Source: Verrucomicrobiota bacterium (GTDB lineage Bacteria; Verrucomicrobiota; Verrucomicrobiia; Limisphaerales; UBA1319). Taken from it: a stretch of DNA of 64,000 bases. The position numbers were made by a program, and so were the translations under genes. Every line of letters starts with the position of its first letter. The stretch's first letter is position 1. The notes under the pieces were generated by a model. That model was not told the origin of the DNA. It was given only the letters and a program-made list of their open reading frames with translations, and did not search any database. The stretch covers positions 1 to 64,000 of the forward strand of contig JAKLFB010000029.1 of the NCBI GenBank assembly GCA_022711435.1, read 5' to 3'. Positions 49,519 through 57,947 of the stretch are shown piece by piece.

Positions 49519-50910
49519 TCAGTTCGGCATCGAGGCGAGCTCCTCGGCGGGGTAGGTCCAGATTTCGGCGAGCGTGGGGTGGTAGTGGGGCAGGAGGGCA
49601 AGATCGCGAGCGGTCATCCGATGGTGCATGGCGGCGACGATTTCGTGGATGAGCTCGCCGCCGGCCGGGCCGACCACGCTGCCGCCGAGGATCTCGCCCG
49701 AGGCCGGATCGGCCAGGAGCTTCACGAATCCCTCGAGGGCCTCCATGATCAGGGACTTGCCGTGATCATTGAAAGGGTAGCTGGCCGCGCGATAGGGGAT
49801 GGCGGCCGCCTGGGCGGCTTTCTCGGTGAGGCCGGCCTGGGCAACCTGAGGATCGGTGAACACGACGCTGCAGAGCAGCCGGTAATCCATGCGCCGGGGC
49901 TGATCGGGGTGGAGCCAGTTGTGCACGGCGGTCTCTCCCTGCTGGATGGCGATATGGACGATCTCGTAGGTGCCCGTGCAGTCTCCCGCCGCGAAGATGT
50001 GCGGGACGGTGGTAGCCATCCGATCGTCGGTCAGGATCCGGCCCTGGTGGACGCGGACGCCGGCGCGATCGAGGTCCAGATCCGCAATCGCGGGGATCCG
50101 GCCGAGCCCGTGGAGGACACGGCCGGCCTCGACTGTGACGGGATGGCCGTCGTGTTCGAATGTCACACGCTTGCCGCCGGAGCCGTTCTCGGCGCGGATC
50201 AGGCGAGTGCCAGTGTAGAGATCGATGCCTTCCTTCCGGAGCACGCGCTCGATGACGGCGGCGGCGTCCGGGTCGAAATCGCGCAGGATATGGGGGCTGC
50301 GCTGGACGAGGGAGACCTTGGCGCCGAACCGGCACAGGAACTGGGCGAGCTCGACCGCCACGGGGCCGCCGCCGAGCACGAGGATCGATTCGGGAAGCTG
50401 TTGGAGAGAGAGAATATCGTCGCTGGTCCAATAGCCGATATCGGCCAGGCCGGGCAGGGGTGGCGGGGGCACTATGGACCCGGTGGCGATGACCATTGCG
50501 CCGGCGGTGATGGATTCGCCGGTGTCGAGCGCCAGCGTATGGGGATCGGCAAATCGCGCCTTGCCGCGGCGGAACTCGAATTTCCCTGCGGTCAATTGGC
50601 GGAACCGGTAATCGGCGAACTCCTGGATGAGGGCTGATTTCCGGGCCATGACCTTCTGGAAATCGAAGGAGACCCCCTGGGCATGGAGGCCCCAGGTGGA
50701 GGCCTGCCGGAGCAGGTGGAGGACCTCGGCGGCATACAGCAGCGTTTTCGTGGGCATGCATCCTCGCAGGATGCATAGGCCGCCCACCTCGGCGCCGCCT
50801 TCGATCAGAACGGTCTTGCGGCCGGCGGCGGACGCGGTCCGAGCGGCGGCGAAGCCGGCGCTGCCCGCCCCGATCACCGCCAGGTCGAATTGGAAATCAT
50901 GAGGTTTCAT
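49519..50910 (-). CDS. Dihydrolipoamide dehydrogenase-like FAD/NAD(P) oxidoreductase
   Basis: A 463-residue class I pyridine nucleotide-disulfide oxidoreductase starting MKPHDFQFDLAVIGAGSAGFAAA (FAD-binding GxGxxG). The redox-active disulfide is GLCILRGCMPTKTLL (CX4C), close to but distinct from the GGTCxxxGC of Lpd. NAD binding is ILVLGGGPVAVELAQF; FAD contacts are IFAAGDCTGTYEIVHI. The dimer-interface His-Glu pair is in HYHPTLAEIW. The substrate could be lipoamide, glutathione, mercuric ion or another thiol; it is best called Lpd-like. It follows the C_GCAxxG_C_C gene by 72 bp on the same strand. Confidence 0.88.
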   Translation of the reverse strand: MKPHDFQFDLAVIGAGSAGFAAARTASAAGRKTVLIEGGAEVGGLCILRGCMPTKTLLYAAEVLHLLRQASTWGLHAQGVSFDFQKVMARKSALIQEFADYRFRQLTAGKFEFRRGKARFADPHTLALDTGESITAGAMVIATGSIVPPPPLPGLADIGYWTSDDILSLQQLPESILVLGGGPVAVELAQFLCRFGAKVSLVQRSPHILRDFDPDAAAVIERVLRKEGIDLYTGTRLIRAENGSGGKRVTFEHDGHPVTVEAGRVLHGLGRIPAIADLDLDRAGVRVHQGRILTDDRMATTVPHIFAAGDCTGTYEIVHIAIQQGETAVHNWLHPDQPRRMDYRLLCSVVFTDPQVAQAGLTEKAAQAAAIPYRAASYPFNDHGKSLIMEALEGFVKLLADPASGEILGGSVVGPAGGELIHEIVAAMHHRMTARDLALLPHYHPTLAEIWTYPAEELASMPN

Positions 50911-50982
50911 CGAGGGATCTGTGCAAAAATGAAGAGAGGAGGAGCCTGGGACGCGCCCCGGCATTCGGATAAGGGGGAGGGT

Positions 50983-51438
50983 TCATGGGGAAGAGGCCGG
51001 CGCATTCGAGGCGGCGATCAGGCTGGCGGCGATGCGGACGGCGTTTCGGACCAGCTGAGGGCAGATCTGATCGTGGCGGGGTTTGGCGGCGAGGAAGCCG
51101 GCGGGGGTGCTGATGTCGCAGCCGAGCAGTTCGAGGCAGGTGAGGGCGCCGTGCTCTTTTTGGAACCGCTGGAGGAACTCGTGGACGAGCTGGTAGGTCC
51201 GCTCCTTGGCGGGGCGCTCGGGGGTGGAATGGCCGCGGGCGAGTCCGATGGCCATGACGGCGGCGGCGGCGGCGCCGCAGATCTGGCCGCTGCGGCCCAC
51301 GCCGCCGCCGAAGCCGGATGCCAGGCGGAGGGCGGTGTCGCGATCGAGGCCCGGCGGCTGGACGAGGGCGATCAGGACCGCCTGGGAGCAGTTGTAGCCC
51401 TGGCGGAAGGCGGATTCGGCGTGGTCGATGGCGTCCAT
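50983..51438 (-). CDS. C_GCAxxG_C_C family redox protein
   Basis: A 151-residue protein starting MDAIDHAESAFRQGYNCSQAV. It shows the defining pattern of the family: GYNCSQAVL near residue 16, GGVGRSGQICGAAAAAVMAIG near 50, CLELLGCD near 105 and ICPQLV near 127, i.e. spaced cysteines that probably bind a metal or form a redox centre. The function of this family is not established; it often appears near oxidoreductases. It is eight bp downstream of the nitrilase-fold gene and 72 bp upstream of an Lpd-like flavoprotein, so shared redox metabolism is plausible. Confidence 0.85.
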   Translation of the reverse strand: MDAIDHAESAFRQGYNCSQAVLIALVQPPGLDRDTALRLASGFGGGVGRSGQICGAAAAAVMAIGLARGHSTPERPAKERTYQLVHEFLQRFQKEHGALTCLELLGCDISTPAGFLAAKPRHDQICPQLVRNAVRIAASLIAASNAPASSP

Positions 51439-51446
51439 GGGCGGGT

Positions 51447-52313
51447 CTACTCGGGCGTGAGATGGGCGCGGGCCTTGACGGCCTCGATCATCTTCAGCCA
51501 ATGAGGTCGAAGGAAAGGCGGGTGCTCGATGCTCTCGAGCGGGTAGCAGCGGTCGGCGCGGGAGAGGTCGAGCACAGCCGTGATCATCTCCTCCTGGTAG
51601 AAGCCGGCTTCGGCCAGCGGGAGTCCGCCGGGATCGCGGATGAAAGAGCTGCCGCTGGAGGTCTGCTTGCCATCGGGGGATTCGCCGATCGTGTTGGCGA
51701 CGCAGTGGTAGATTTTGGAGTGGGGCCCGACGGGGAGCTGGGCGCGGCCTGCGACCCGCTTCCAGGCGACAGCCTCGATCTCGTCCGAGCTGCAGGAAGG
51801 ATGAAACAGGATCTGAGCGCCCGCCATGGCGGGGATGCGGTAGAGCTCGGGATGGCGGCCGTCGCGGCAAATGACGAGCGTGCACTGGATGCCGTCCAGG
51901 TCGAACAGGGAGAGCTTGTCGCCGCTGCGGCAGTATTTCTTCTCGTCGCGGCCGGCGAGGTTGACCTTGGCATATTGGTGGACGATAGCGCCGGCGGGGT
52001 TGACGACGTGGGCCAGATTGAGGAGGCGGTCGGCGGTGGGGCGCAAGGCGCCGACGATGGCCCAGATCCGGCGGTGGGCTGCGGCGGCGCACACGCGATC
52101 GAGGGCGGCCTGGATGCGATCGGCCGGGAGGCGAATCACCTCCGGGAAGTAATAGCCGGTGAGATTGGCTTCGGGGAAAAGGACGACGCGGCTGCCGAGG
52201 GCGGCGGCCGCGTCCAGGTAATGCAATGTGCGCTCGAGATTGTAGTCGAGGGACCGCGCCCAGTGCAACTGGACGCACGAGACCTGGAGGGCCGCGGGAG
52301 GCGTCGCCGTCAT
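51447..52313 (-). CDS. Carbon-nitrogen hydrolase (nitrilase superfamily)
   Basis: A 288-residue enzyme starting MTATPPAALQVSCVQLHWA. The catalytic E-K-C set is visible: VVLFPEANLTGYY (Glu), HQYAKVNLAG (Lys) and TLVICRDGRHPEL (Cys). It should hydrolyse an amide or carbamoyl bond of a small molecule; the specific substrate is unknown. The final part (HPPFLRPHWLKMIEAVKARAHL) is extended compared with many family members. It lies 10 bp after the Gfo/Idh gene and 8 bp before the C_GCAxxG_C_C gene, so these three appear to be one transcription unit. Confidence 0.87.
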   Translation of the reverse strand: MTATPPAALQVSCVQLHWARSLDYNLERTLHYLDAAAALGSRVVLFPEANLTGYYFPEVIRLPADRIQAALDRVCAAAAHRRIWAIVGALRPTADRLLNLAHVVNPAGAIVHQYAKVNLAGRDEKKYCRSGDKLSLFDLDGIQCTLVICRDGRHPELYRIPAMAGAQILFHPSCSSDEIEAVAWKRVAGRAQLPVGPHSKIYHCVANTIGESPDGKQTSSGSSFIRDPGGLPLAEAGFYQEEMITAVLDLSRADRCYPLESIEHPPFLRPHWLKMIEAVKARAHLTPE

Positions 52314-52323
52314 GCGGGAGCTC

Positions 52324-53655
52324 CTAGAGCGGCTGGGTGAGGCCGGGCATGGCGATCGGGTAATGGCCCTGGGCATCGGGCAGGACCGGCGGCGGCGAGT
52401 CCATCGTGAGATTCTCGAGGCCCGGGGCGAGCTCGAGATTCGAGCCGAGGGCTTCCTCCCACGCGACGCGGCGGCCGGATTCGCAGGTCATGCGGCCCAT
52501 GATGGCGGTGAGGCAGGACTTGGCGCAGCGTTCGGTCTCGTTATAGGGCTGGTCCTTTCGGATGGCGGCGAAGAGCAGGTCATGCTCGCGCTGGTAGGCA
52601 TCGCACGGGGCGCCCTGGTATTCCCAGATCAGGCGATCGGGCTGGGGCTGGTGGCCGTCATAGAGGCGGGGCTGGGGGATGCCTTCGCCGAGGACCCCGC
52701 AGCCTTTGGTGCCATGGATCTCGTCTCCGAAGAAATCCCAGCAGTTGGCGATATGGCGTCCCTGGGCGAACAGCCGGGTGCCGTCGGCGAAGGCGTACTC
52801 GGCGGCGTAATGATCGAACAGCTGGTCGGGCTCGCGCCGGGTTTGGCGGCCGCCCATGCCCTGGACGGAGACGGGCCAGGCGTTCTTGGCCCAGCAGCAG
52901 ACGTCGATGTTGTGGATGAGCCAGTCGACGAGGAAGCTCCCGTTGAGCCAGGTGAAGCAGCTGTAGTTGGCGATCTGGAAGGCGAGCTCGGGCTGGCCGG
53001 GCTTCCGGGCGCCGAGGCCGACGGGGCCGTGCATGCGGTAGGCCCAGGCCGTGATCACGGGGCCGATCCGCCCGCCATGGATTTGCGCGATGGCCTGTTC
53101 GAGCGGGATGTAGTGCCGGCTCATGAGGCCGCCGGCGACCTTGAGATTCTTCCGGCGCGCCAGCTCGCCGGTGCGCAGGACCCGGCGGATCCCAGGGGCG
53201 TCGACCGCAAAGGATTTCTCCATGAAGACATGGCAGCCTTGCTGGACGGCATGCTCGAAATGGATAGGGCGGAATGCGGGGGGCGTCGCGAGCAGCACGA
53301 CGCCGCCTTTGCCGACGGCAGCGATGGCATGGCGAAAGGCATCCAGACCGAGAAACCGGCGCTCGGGCGGGACATCGACCTTCTGGGCGAATTTGCCGGA
53401 GAGGTTCTTGTGGCTGCCCTCGAGGCGGTGAGAGAAGAAATCGGCCATGGCCACGAGCTTCGTGGGTCCGGCGGTCGAGAGGGCGTTCACGGCGGCGCCC
53501 GTGCCGCGCCCGCCGCACCCGATCAGCGCGATGGGAATGGTGTTGTCTTCGGCGGCGTAGCCTGGGCGAGCCGCCGCCTGGGCGAGGGCGAGGCCGGCAA
53601 CGGCTTGCCCGGAGTTTTTCAAAAAGGCGCGGCGAGTGGTCATTGTGGCGTTCAT
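52324..53655 (-). CDS. Gfo/Idh/MocA-family oxidoreductase, Tat-exported
   Basis: A 443-residue protein with a twin-arginine signal (MTTRRAFLKNSGQAVAGLALAQAAARP) and an NAD-binding fold (IPIALIGCGGRGTGAAV). The EKSFAVDAPGIRRVL motif carries the catalytic lysine of the EKP box variant. Exported Gfo/Idh enzymes of this style are common in Verrucomicrobia and Planctomycetes and may modify sugars or polyols in the periplasm with bound cofactor (inference). GSFLVDWLIHNIDVCCWAKN contains the usual NxD-H-like substrate motif. It follows asd by 151 bp on the same strand. Confidence 0.87.
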   Translation of the reverse strand: MNATMTTRRAFLKNSGQAVAGLALAQAAARPGYAAEDNTIPIALIGCGGRGTGAAVNALSTAGPTKLVAMADFFSHRLEGSHKNLSGKFAQKVDVPPERRFLGLDAFRHAIAAVGKGGVVLLATPPAFRPIHFEHAVQQGCHVFMEKSFAVDAPGIRRVLRTGELARRKNLKVAGGLMSRHYIPLEQAIAQIHGGRIGPVITAWAYRMHGPVGLGARKPGQPELAFQIANYSCFTWLNGSFLVDWLIHNIDVCCWAKNAWPVSVQGMGGRQTRREPDQLFDHYAAEYAFADGTRLFAQGRHIANCWDFFGDEIHGTKGCGVLGEGIPQPRLYDGHQPQPDRLIWEYQGAPCDAYQREHDLLFAAIRKDQPYNETERCAKSCLTAIMGRMTCESGRRVAWEEALGSNLELAPGLENLTMDSPPPVLPDAQGHYPIAMPGLTQPL

Positions 53656-53806
53656 GGCACGGGGATCTTAGGGCGATGCCTCAACCCAGGCAAGGATCTT
53701 GGCGAGGCGGATCTCACCTCTCACGGGGTGCGATCTCGTGGAGCCACCTGGCGCTTTCGAGGCCGGGCGCTGGCGTTGCCGAGAGCGGTTCGGGGGCGCG
53801 GGCGTC

Positions 53807-54820
53807 CTATCGCGGCAGGCGGAGGAGTTCCTCGGCGATCTGGACGGCGTTCAGCGCGGCCCCCTTGAGCAGCTGATCGCCCGCCACCCAGAAGCAGAGG
53901 CCGTTGTCCAGGGCGCAATCGAGGCGCAGCCGGCCGATTTCGCAGTCGTATTTTTCGGCCACGAACAGAGGCATGGGATACTCGCTCTTCTCCGGGCAAT
54001 CGACGATTGCCAGGCCGGGGGCGCCCTGCAGGGCAGCCCGGGCGGCGTCGAGGCTGACGGGCTTGTCGAACTCGGCGCTGACGGCGATCGAGTGGGCGCG
54101 ATAGACGGGGACGCGGACGCAGGTCACGCTGGCGCGGAAGGAGGGATGGTGCATGATCTTGCGGCCCTCGTTCTGCATCTTCATCTCCTCCTTCGTGTAG
54201 CCGGTGGGGAGGAAGCTGTCGACATGGGGGAGCACGTTGAAGGCGATCTGGTGGGGATAGACCTCGCGGGTGACCGGCTGGCCGGCGACGATCTGGGCGA
54301 CCTGGCGGCGCAGCTCCTCGATGGCGCGCGCGCCGGTGCCGGAGACGGCCTGGTAGCTCGATGCGAAGATGCGGCGTACGCCGAAGGCCCGGTGCAGCGG
54401 ATAGAGCGCCATCAGCGTGATCGCCGTGGTGCAGTTGGGATTGGCAATGATGCCGGCATGGGCGGCAATGTCGGCGGCGTTGATCTCCGGGACCACCAGC
54501 GGCACCCGGTCGTCCATCCGGAACGCGCTCGAGTTGTCGACCACGACACAGCCGTCCGCGGCCGCCCGCGGGGCGAACTCGCGCGAGATCCCGCCCCCGG
54601 CGCTGAAGAGCGCGATGTCGATGCCCCGGAACGAATCCGGCTTGAGCTCCTGCACCGGATGGGGCTCGCCCCGGAACTTGAGGCTCTTGCCAGCGGAGCG
54701 GGCGGAGGCGAGCAAGGTCAGGCGCCCCGCCGGGAACCGGCGGCGTTCGAGCGTCTGGATCATCTCGGCACCGACAGCGCCCGTGGCGCCGACAATCGCG
54801 ACATGCGGATTCGGACTCAT
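53807..54820 (-). CDS. asd: Aspartate-semialdehyde dehydrogenase
   Basis: A 337-residue enzyme starting MSPNPHVAIVGATGAVGAEMIQTLE (NADP-binding GATGAVG). It makes aspartate semialdehyde for lysine/diaminopimelate, threonine and methionine synthesis. The active-site cysteine is in IIANPNCTTAITLMAL, the Gln in SSYQAVSGTGARAIEEL, and a substrate-binding stretch is KIMHHPSFRASVTCVRVPVYRAHS (His). The length and motif set fit the Gram-positive/cyanobacterial-like class rather than E. coli Asd. It is divergent from the GH29 gene, with 119 bp between. Confidence 0.95.
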   Translation of the reverse strand: MSPNPHVAIVGATGAVGAEMIQTLERRRFPAGRLTLLASARSAGKSLKFRGEPHPVQELKPDSFRGIDIALFSAGGGISREFAPRAAADGCVVVDNSSAFRMDDRVPLVVPEINAADIAAHAGIIANPNCTTAITLMALYPLHRAFGVRRIFASSYQAVSGTGARAIEELRRQVAQIVAGQPVTREVYPHQIAFNVLPHVDSFLPTGYTKEEMKMQNEGRKIMHHPSFRASVTCVRVPVYRAHSIAVSAEFDKPVSLDAARAALQGAPGLAIVDCPEKSEYPMPLFVAEKYDCEIGRLRLDCALDNGLCFWVAGDQLLKGAALNAVQIAEELLRLPR

Positions 54821-54939
54821 GACAAAGGAGACGCACTATATCGCCTGAGCGGCCGCTGTCAAACCGGCGTTCGCATGGAGGCGCACAGCCGGGCGTCCTC
54901 GGGCTTGAGCCGGCCCGCCGATCTCGTTACCATGGGTGG

Positions 54940-56439
54940 ATGATGATCATTGCAGACAATTGGCTGGCTGCCGCCGGGCGATGGGCTGCGGTGCTGCTGC
55001 TGGCGGCGCTGCCTTCGAGCCGCGCTGCATTGTCCCCCGCGGCTCCGGCCGCTCCCGCGCCGCATCCGCCCCTGCCGACGCCCCGGCAGCTTCAATGGCA
55101 CGAGATGGAGTATTACGGCTTCGTGCATTTCACGGTGAACACGTTTACCGACAAGGAATGGGGCTATGGCGACGAGGACCCGTCCGTGTTTGCCCCCACG
55201 GACTTCGACGCGGATCAGATCGCGGGAACGGCGCGGGAGGCGGGCATGGCGGGCCTGATCCTGACGGCCAAGCACCATGACGGTTTCTGTCTCTGGCCGA
55301 GCGCCTACACGGAGCACTCGGTCAAGAACAGCCGATGGCGCGGCGGCCGGGGCGATGTGGTTCGCGAGATGTCCGACGCATGCCGGCGGCACGGGATCCG
55401 GTTTGGGGTCTACCTTTCTCCCTGGGATCGGAACCATGCGGATTATGGACGGCCGGCGTACATCGAGTATTACCGGCGGCAGCTGCGCGAGCTGCTGACG
55501 CAGTACGGGCCCCTCTTCACCGTATGGTTCGACGGCGCGAACGGCGGCGATGGCTATTACGGCGGGGCGCGGGAGCGGCGCAACATCGACAACCGGACGT
55601 ATTACGACTGGGCGGGCACCTGGCGGATCGTGCGCGAGCTGATGCCGGACGCAGTGATGTTCAGCGATGTGGGCCCGGATTTCCGATGGGTGGGCAACGA
55701 GCGCGGGATCGCCGGCGAGCCCTGCTGGGCGACGTTGAACATCGGGGACGGCGTCCCCGGGGGCACGCGGGCCAACCTGAACCAGGGAGAGCGTCCCGGA
55801 ACCCATTGGTTGCCGGCGGAGTGCGACGTGTCGATTCGGCCCGGCTGGTTCTATCACGCCGCCGAGGATGCTCGGGTCAAGACGCCCGCCCAGCTGTTCG
55901 ATATCTATCTTCAGTCGGTGGGCCGCGGGGCCTGTCTGAACCTGAACATCCCCCCGGACCGCCGCGGCCGGATTCCGGAGATCGACCGGCGCGCCCTGGC
56001 CGGTTTCCGCCGCCTGCGCGAGGCGGCGCTGGGGGCGAACCTGGTGGCAGGAGCGCGCATCGAGCCCGGCCAGGTGCGCGGCGGGGCCGCCCGGTTCGGC
56101 GGGGAGATGGTGCGGGATGGCGACCGGAACACATACTGGACGACCGACGAGGGCGTGCTAACGCCGGAGCTGGTGGTGGCCTTTGGCCGGCCGGTCACGG
56201 TGGGGCTGATCGAGCTGCGCGAGGCGCTGGCCCTGGGCCAGCGCATCGAGGCGTTCGCCCTGGACCAATGGCGGGACCAGCGGTGGATCGAGATAGCCTC
56301 CGGCACCAGCATTGGCAACCGCCGCCTCATCCGAATCGAGCCCGCCACGACCGAGCGCGTCCGCCTCCGCATCACCCGGGCGGCGGCCGTGCCGGCTTTG
56401 GCGGAGCTGGGGCTTTACGCGCCGCCGGCTGCGGATTGA
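54940..56439 (+). CDS. Alpha-L-fucosidase, GH29, secreted
   Basis: A 499-residue glycosidase with an N-terminal signal (WAAVLLLAALPSSRAAL). The TIM-barrel domain has WHEMEYYGFVHFTVNTFTD, LILTAKHHDGFCLWPS, FGVYLSPWDRN and the nucleophile motif FTVWFDGANGG; a C-terminal beta-sandwich of the F5/8 discoidin-like type spans about 365-495 (GDRNTYWTTDEGV). It hydrolyses terminal alpha-L-fucose from glycans, probably in the periplasm. The second ATG at 54943 is an equally possible start. The ABC sugar importer earlier in the window may not be related. Confidence 0.9.
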   Translation: MMIIADNWLAAAGRWAAVLLLAALPSSRAALSPAAPAAPAPHPPLPTPRQLQWHEMEYYGFVHFTVNTFTDKEWGYGDEDPSVFAPTDFDADQIAGTAREAGMAGLILTAKHHDGFCLWPSAYTEHSVKNSRWRGGRGDVVREMSDACRRHGIRFGVYLSPWDRNHADYGRPAYIEYYRRQLRELLTQYGPLFTVWFDGANGGDGYYGGARERRNIDNRTYYDWAGTWRIVRELMPDAVMFSDVGPDFRWVGNERGIAGEPCWATLNIGDGVPGGTRANLNQGERPGTHWLPAECDVSIRPGWFYHAAEDARVKTPAQLFDIYLQSVGRGACLNLNIPPDRRGRIPEIDRRALAGFRRLREAALGANLVAGARIEPGQVRGGAARFGGEMVRDGDRNTYWTTDEGVLTPELVVAFGRPVTVGLIELREALALGQRIEAFALDQWRDQRWIEIASGTSIGNRRLIRIEPATTERVRLRITRAAAVPALAELGLYAPPAAD

Positions 56440-56488
56440 TACTTTTCATGGCGGACGAAGGCGGTCTCCCCTATGCTTGGAGCTGGCG

Positions 56489-57022
56489 ATGGGCAGGCTG
56501 ATCCAGATCATTCGGTGGCTGGTGTCGAATCCGGAGGCGCCGGGTTTTATTCGAGACGGCGCCCAGCGGGCCCAGCGGCTGGCGTTCGAGGTCTGGAACG
56601 CCCAAACCCTCGCCGTCAACCGGGACCAGCAGCGGGCGCTGGCGGGCGAGGCTCAGGCCCAGTTCGATTGGGCGGAACGGTTTTATGAGGGGCGCGGGCT
56701 TCGGCAGGATTACCGCCAGGCGGCGGAATGGTTTCACCTGGCGGCCCTCCAGGGGCACGGGCGCGCCCAGCTGAACCTGGCGCTGATGATTGCCGCCGGG
56801 CGGGGCCGGCCGCACGACTGGTGCGAGGCGTATTACTGGGCCGTCCTGGCGGAGCGCCACGGTGCGCCCGCCGCCGCATCGGCGCGGCAGCGGATCGCGG
56901 CGCACCTCGAGCCCGAGGAGGCGGCCGGCATCGAGCGGCGAGCCGCCGAGTTCCAGCCCGCCTCCTGCTCCCCGGGCGCGCCGGCGGCAGGCCCGGATCA
57001 GCCGCCGGGCGAGAAGCCCTAG
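56489..57022 (+). CDS. Sel1-like repeat protein
   Basis: A 177-residue protein from the ATG at 56489 (MGRLIQIIRWLVSNP; GGAG upstream). It has two Sel1-type repeats: AQFDWAERFYEGRGLRQDYRQAAEWFHLAALQGHGRAQLNLALMIAAGRG, followed by DWCEAYYWAVLAERHG. The C terminus is Pro/Ala-rich. Sel1 repeats mediate protein contacts; no catalytic motif is present. It ends 10 bp before oppB on the same strand and could be co-transcribed with the permease genes. Confidence 0.8.
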   Translation: MGRLIQIIRWLVSNPEAPGFIRDGAQRAQRLAFEVWNAQTLAVNRDQQRALAGEAQAQFDWAERFYEGRGLRQDYRQAAEWFHLAALQGHGRAQLNLALMIAAGRGRPHDWCEAYYWAVLAERHGAPAAASARQRIAAHLEPEEAAGIERRAAEFQPASCSPGAPAAGPDQPPGEKP

Positions 57023-57032
57023 CCAAGCGCGC

Positions 57033-57947
57033 ATGGACCTGATCAAACGCATCCTCTTCCTGCCGCCGCTGCTGCTGCTGATCACGTTCCTGGCTTTTGT
57101 CCTGGTGCGGGTGGCGCCCGGCGGCCCCTTCGACCGCGAGCGGCGTCCGGCCTCGCCCGAGATCGAGCGGCACATCCGCGCGAAATATCACCTGGACGAA
57201 TCGATCGGGCGGCAATACCTGCGGTATGTCGGGGGGCTGGTTCGGGGCGATTTCGGCCCGTCCCTGAAATATCGCAGCCACACGGTGAACGACATCATCC
57301 GGCAGGGGTTGCCAGTGTCGCTGATCGTGGGCGGCGCGGCGTTTGGGGTTGCGCTGGGCCTGGGGATTCCGCTGGGGTTCTTCACGGCGGTTCGGCGTCA
57401 TCGGTGGGAGGACATGGCGGGCGGGTTCATCGCGCTGCTGGCGGTATGCATACCGGGCTTCGTGGTGGGGCCGCTGCTGGTGATGGGCCTGGCCATCCAT
57501 TGGCGGCTGTTTCCGGTGGCCTTGTGGGGCACGGCGTCGCATGCGGTGCTTCCGGTGATGGCGCTGGGCATCTACTTTGCCGGGCGCGTCAGCCGGCTGA
57601 TGCGCGAGGGGATGCAGTCGACACTCACGGCCGATTTCATCACGACGGCGCGGGCCAAAGGCCTGAGCGAGTCGGCGGTTCTATGGCGCCACGCCTTCCC
57701 GCTGGCGGTGCTGCCGGTGGTGTCGTATGCGGGCCCGCTGCTGGCGGATCTTCTGACCGGGTCGTTCGTGATCGAGAGCATCTTCCAGATCCCGGGGATC
57801 GGAGTGTTTCTGGTGAACAGCTCGCTGAATCGCGATTACCCGATGGTGGTGGGGCTGGTGTTGCTGTATGCGGCCCTGCTCCTCGTGCTGAACCTGGCCG
57901 TCGATTGCATTCATTTCTGGCTCGATCCCCGCACCCGCCATGGATGA
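57033..57947 (+). CDS. Oligopeptide/dipeptide ABC permease, OppB/DppB type
   Basis: A 304-residue inner-membrane permease starting MDLIKRILFLPPLLLLITFLAFVLVRVAPGGPF, the hallmark start of DppB/OppB. It has about six helices and the conserved EEA-like coupling segment ADFITTARAKGLSESAVLWRHAFPLAVLPVV. It pairs with the OppC permease encoded next, whose ATG overlaps its 3' end by eight bases. The binding protein and ATPases needed for a working peptide importer are not in this region. Confidence 0.9.
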   Translation: MDLIKRILFLPPLLLLITFLAFVLVRVAPGGPFDRERRPASPEIERHIRAKYHLDESIGRQYLRYVGGLVRGDFGPSLKYRSHTVNDIIRQGLPVSLIVGGAAFGVALGLGIPLGFFTAVRRHRWEDMAGGFIALLAVCIPGFVVGPLLVMGLAIHWRLFPVALWGTASHAVLPVMALGIYFAGRVSRLMREGMQSTLTADFITTARAKGLSESAVLWRHAFPLAVLPVVSYAGPLLADLLTGSFVIESIFQIPGIGVFLVNSSLNRDYPMVVGLVLLYAALLLVLNLAVDCIHFWLDPRTRHG

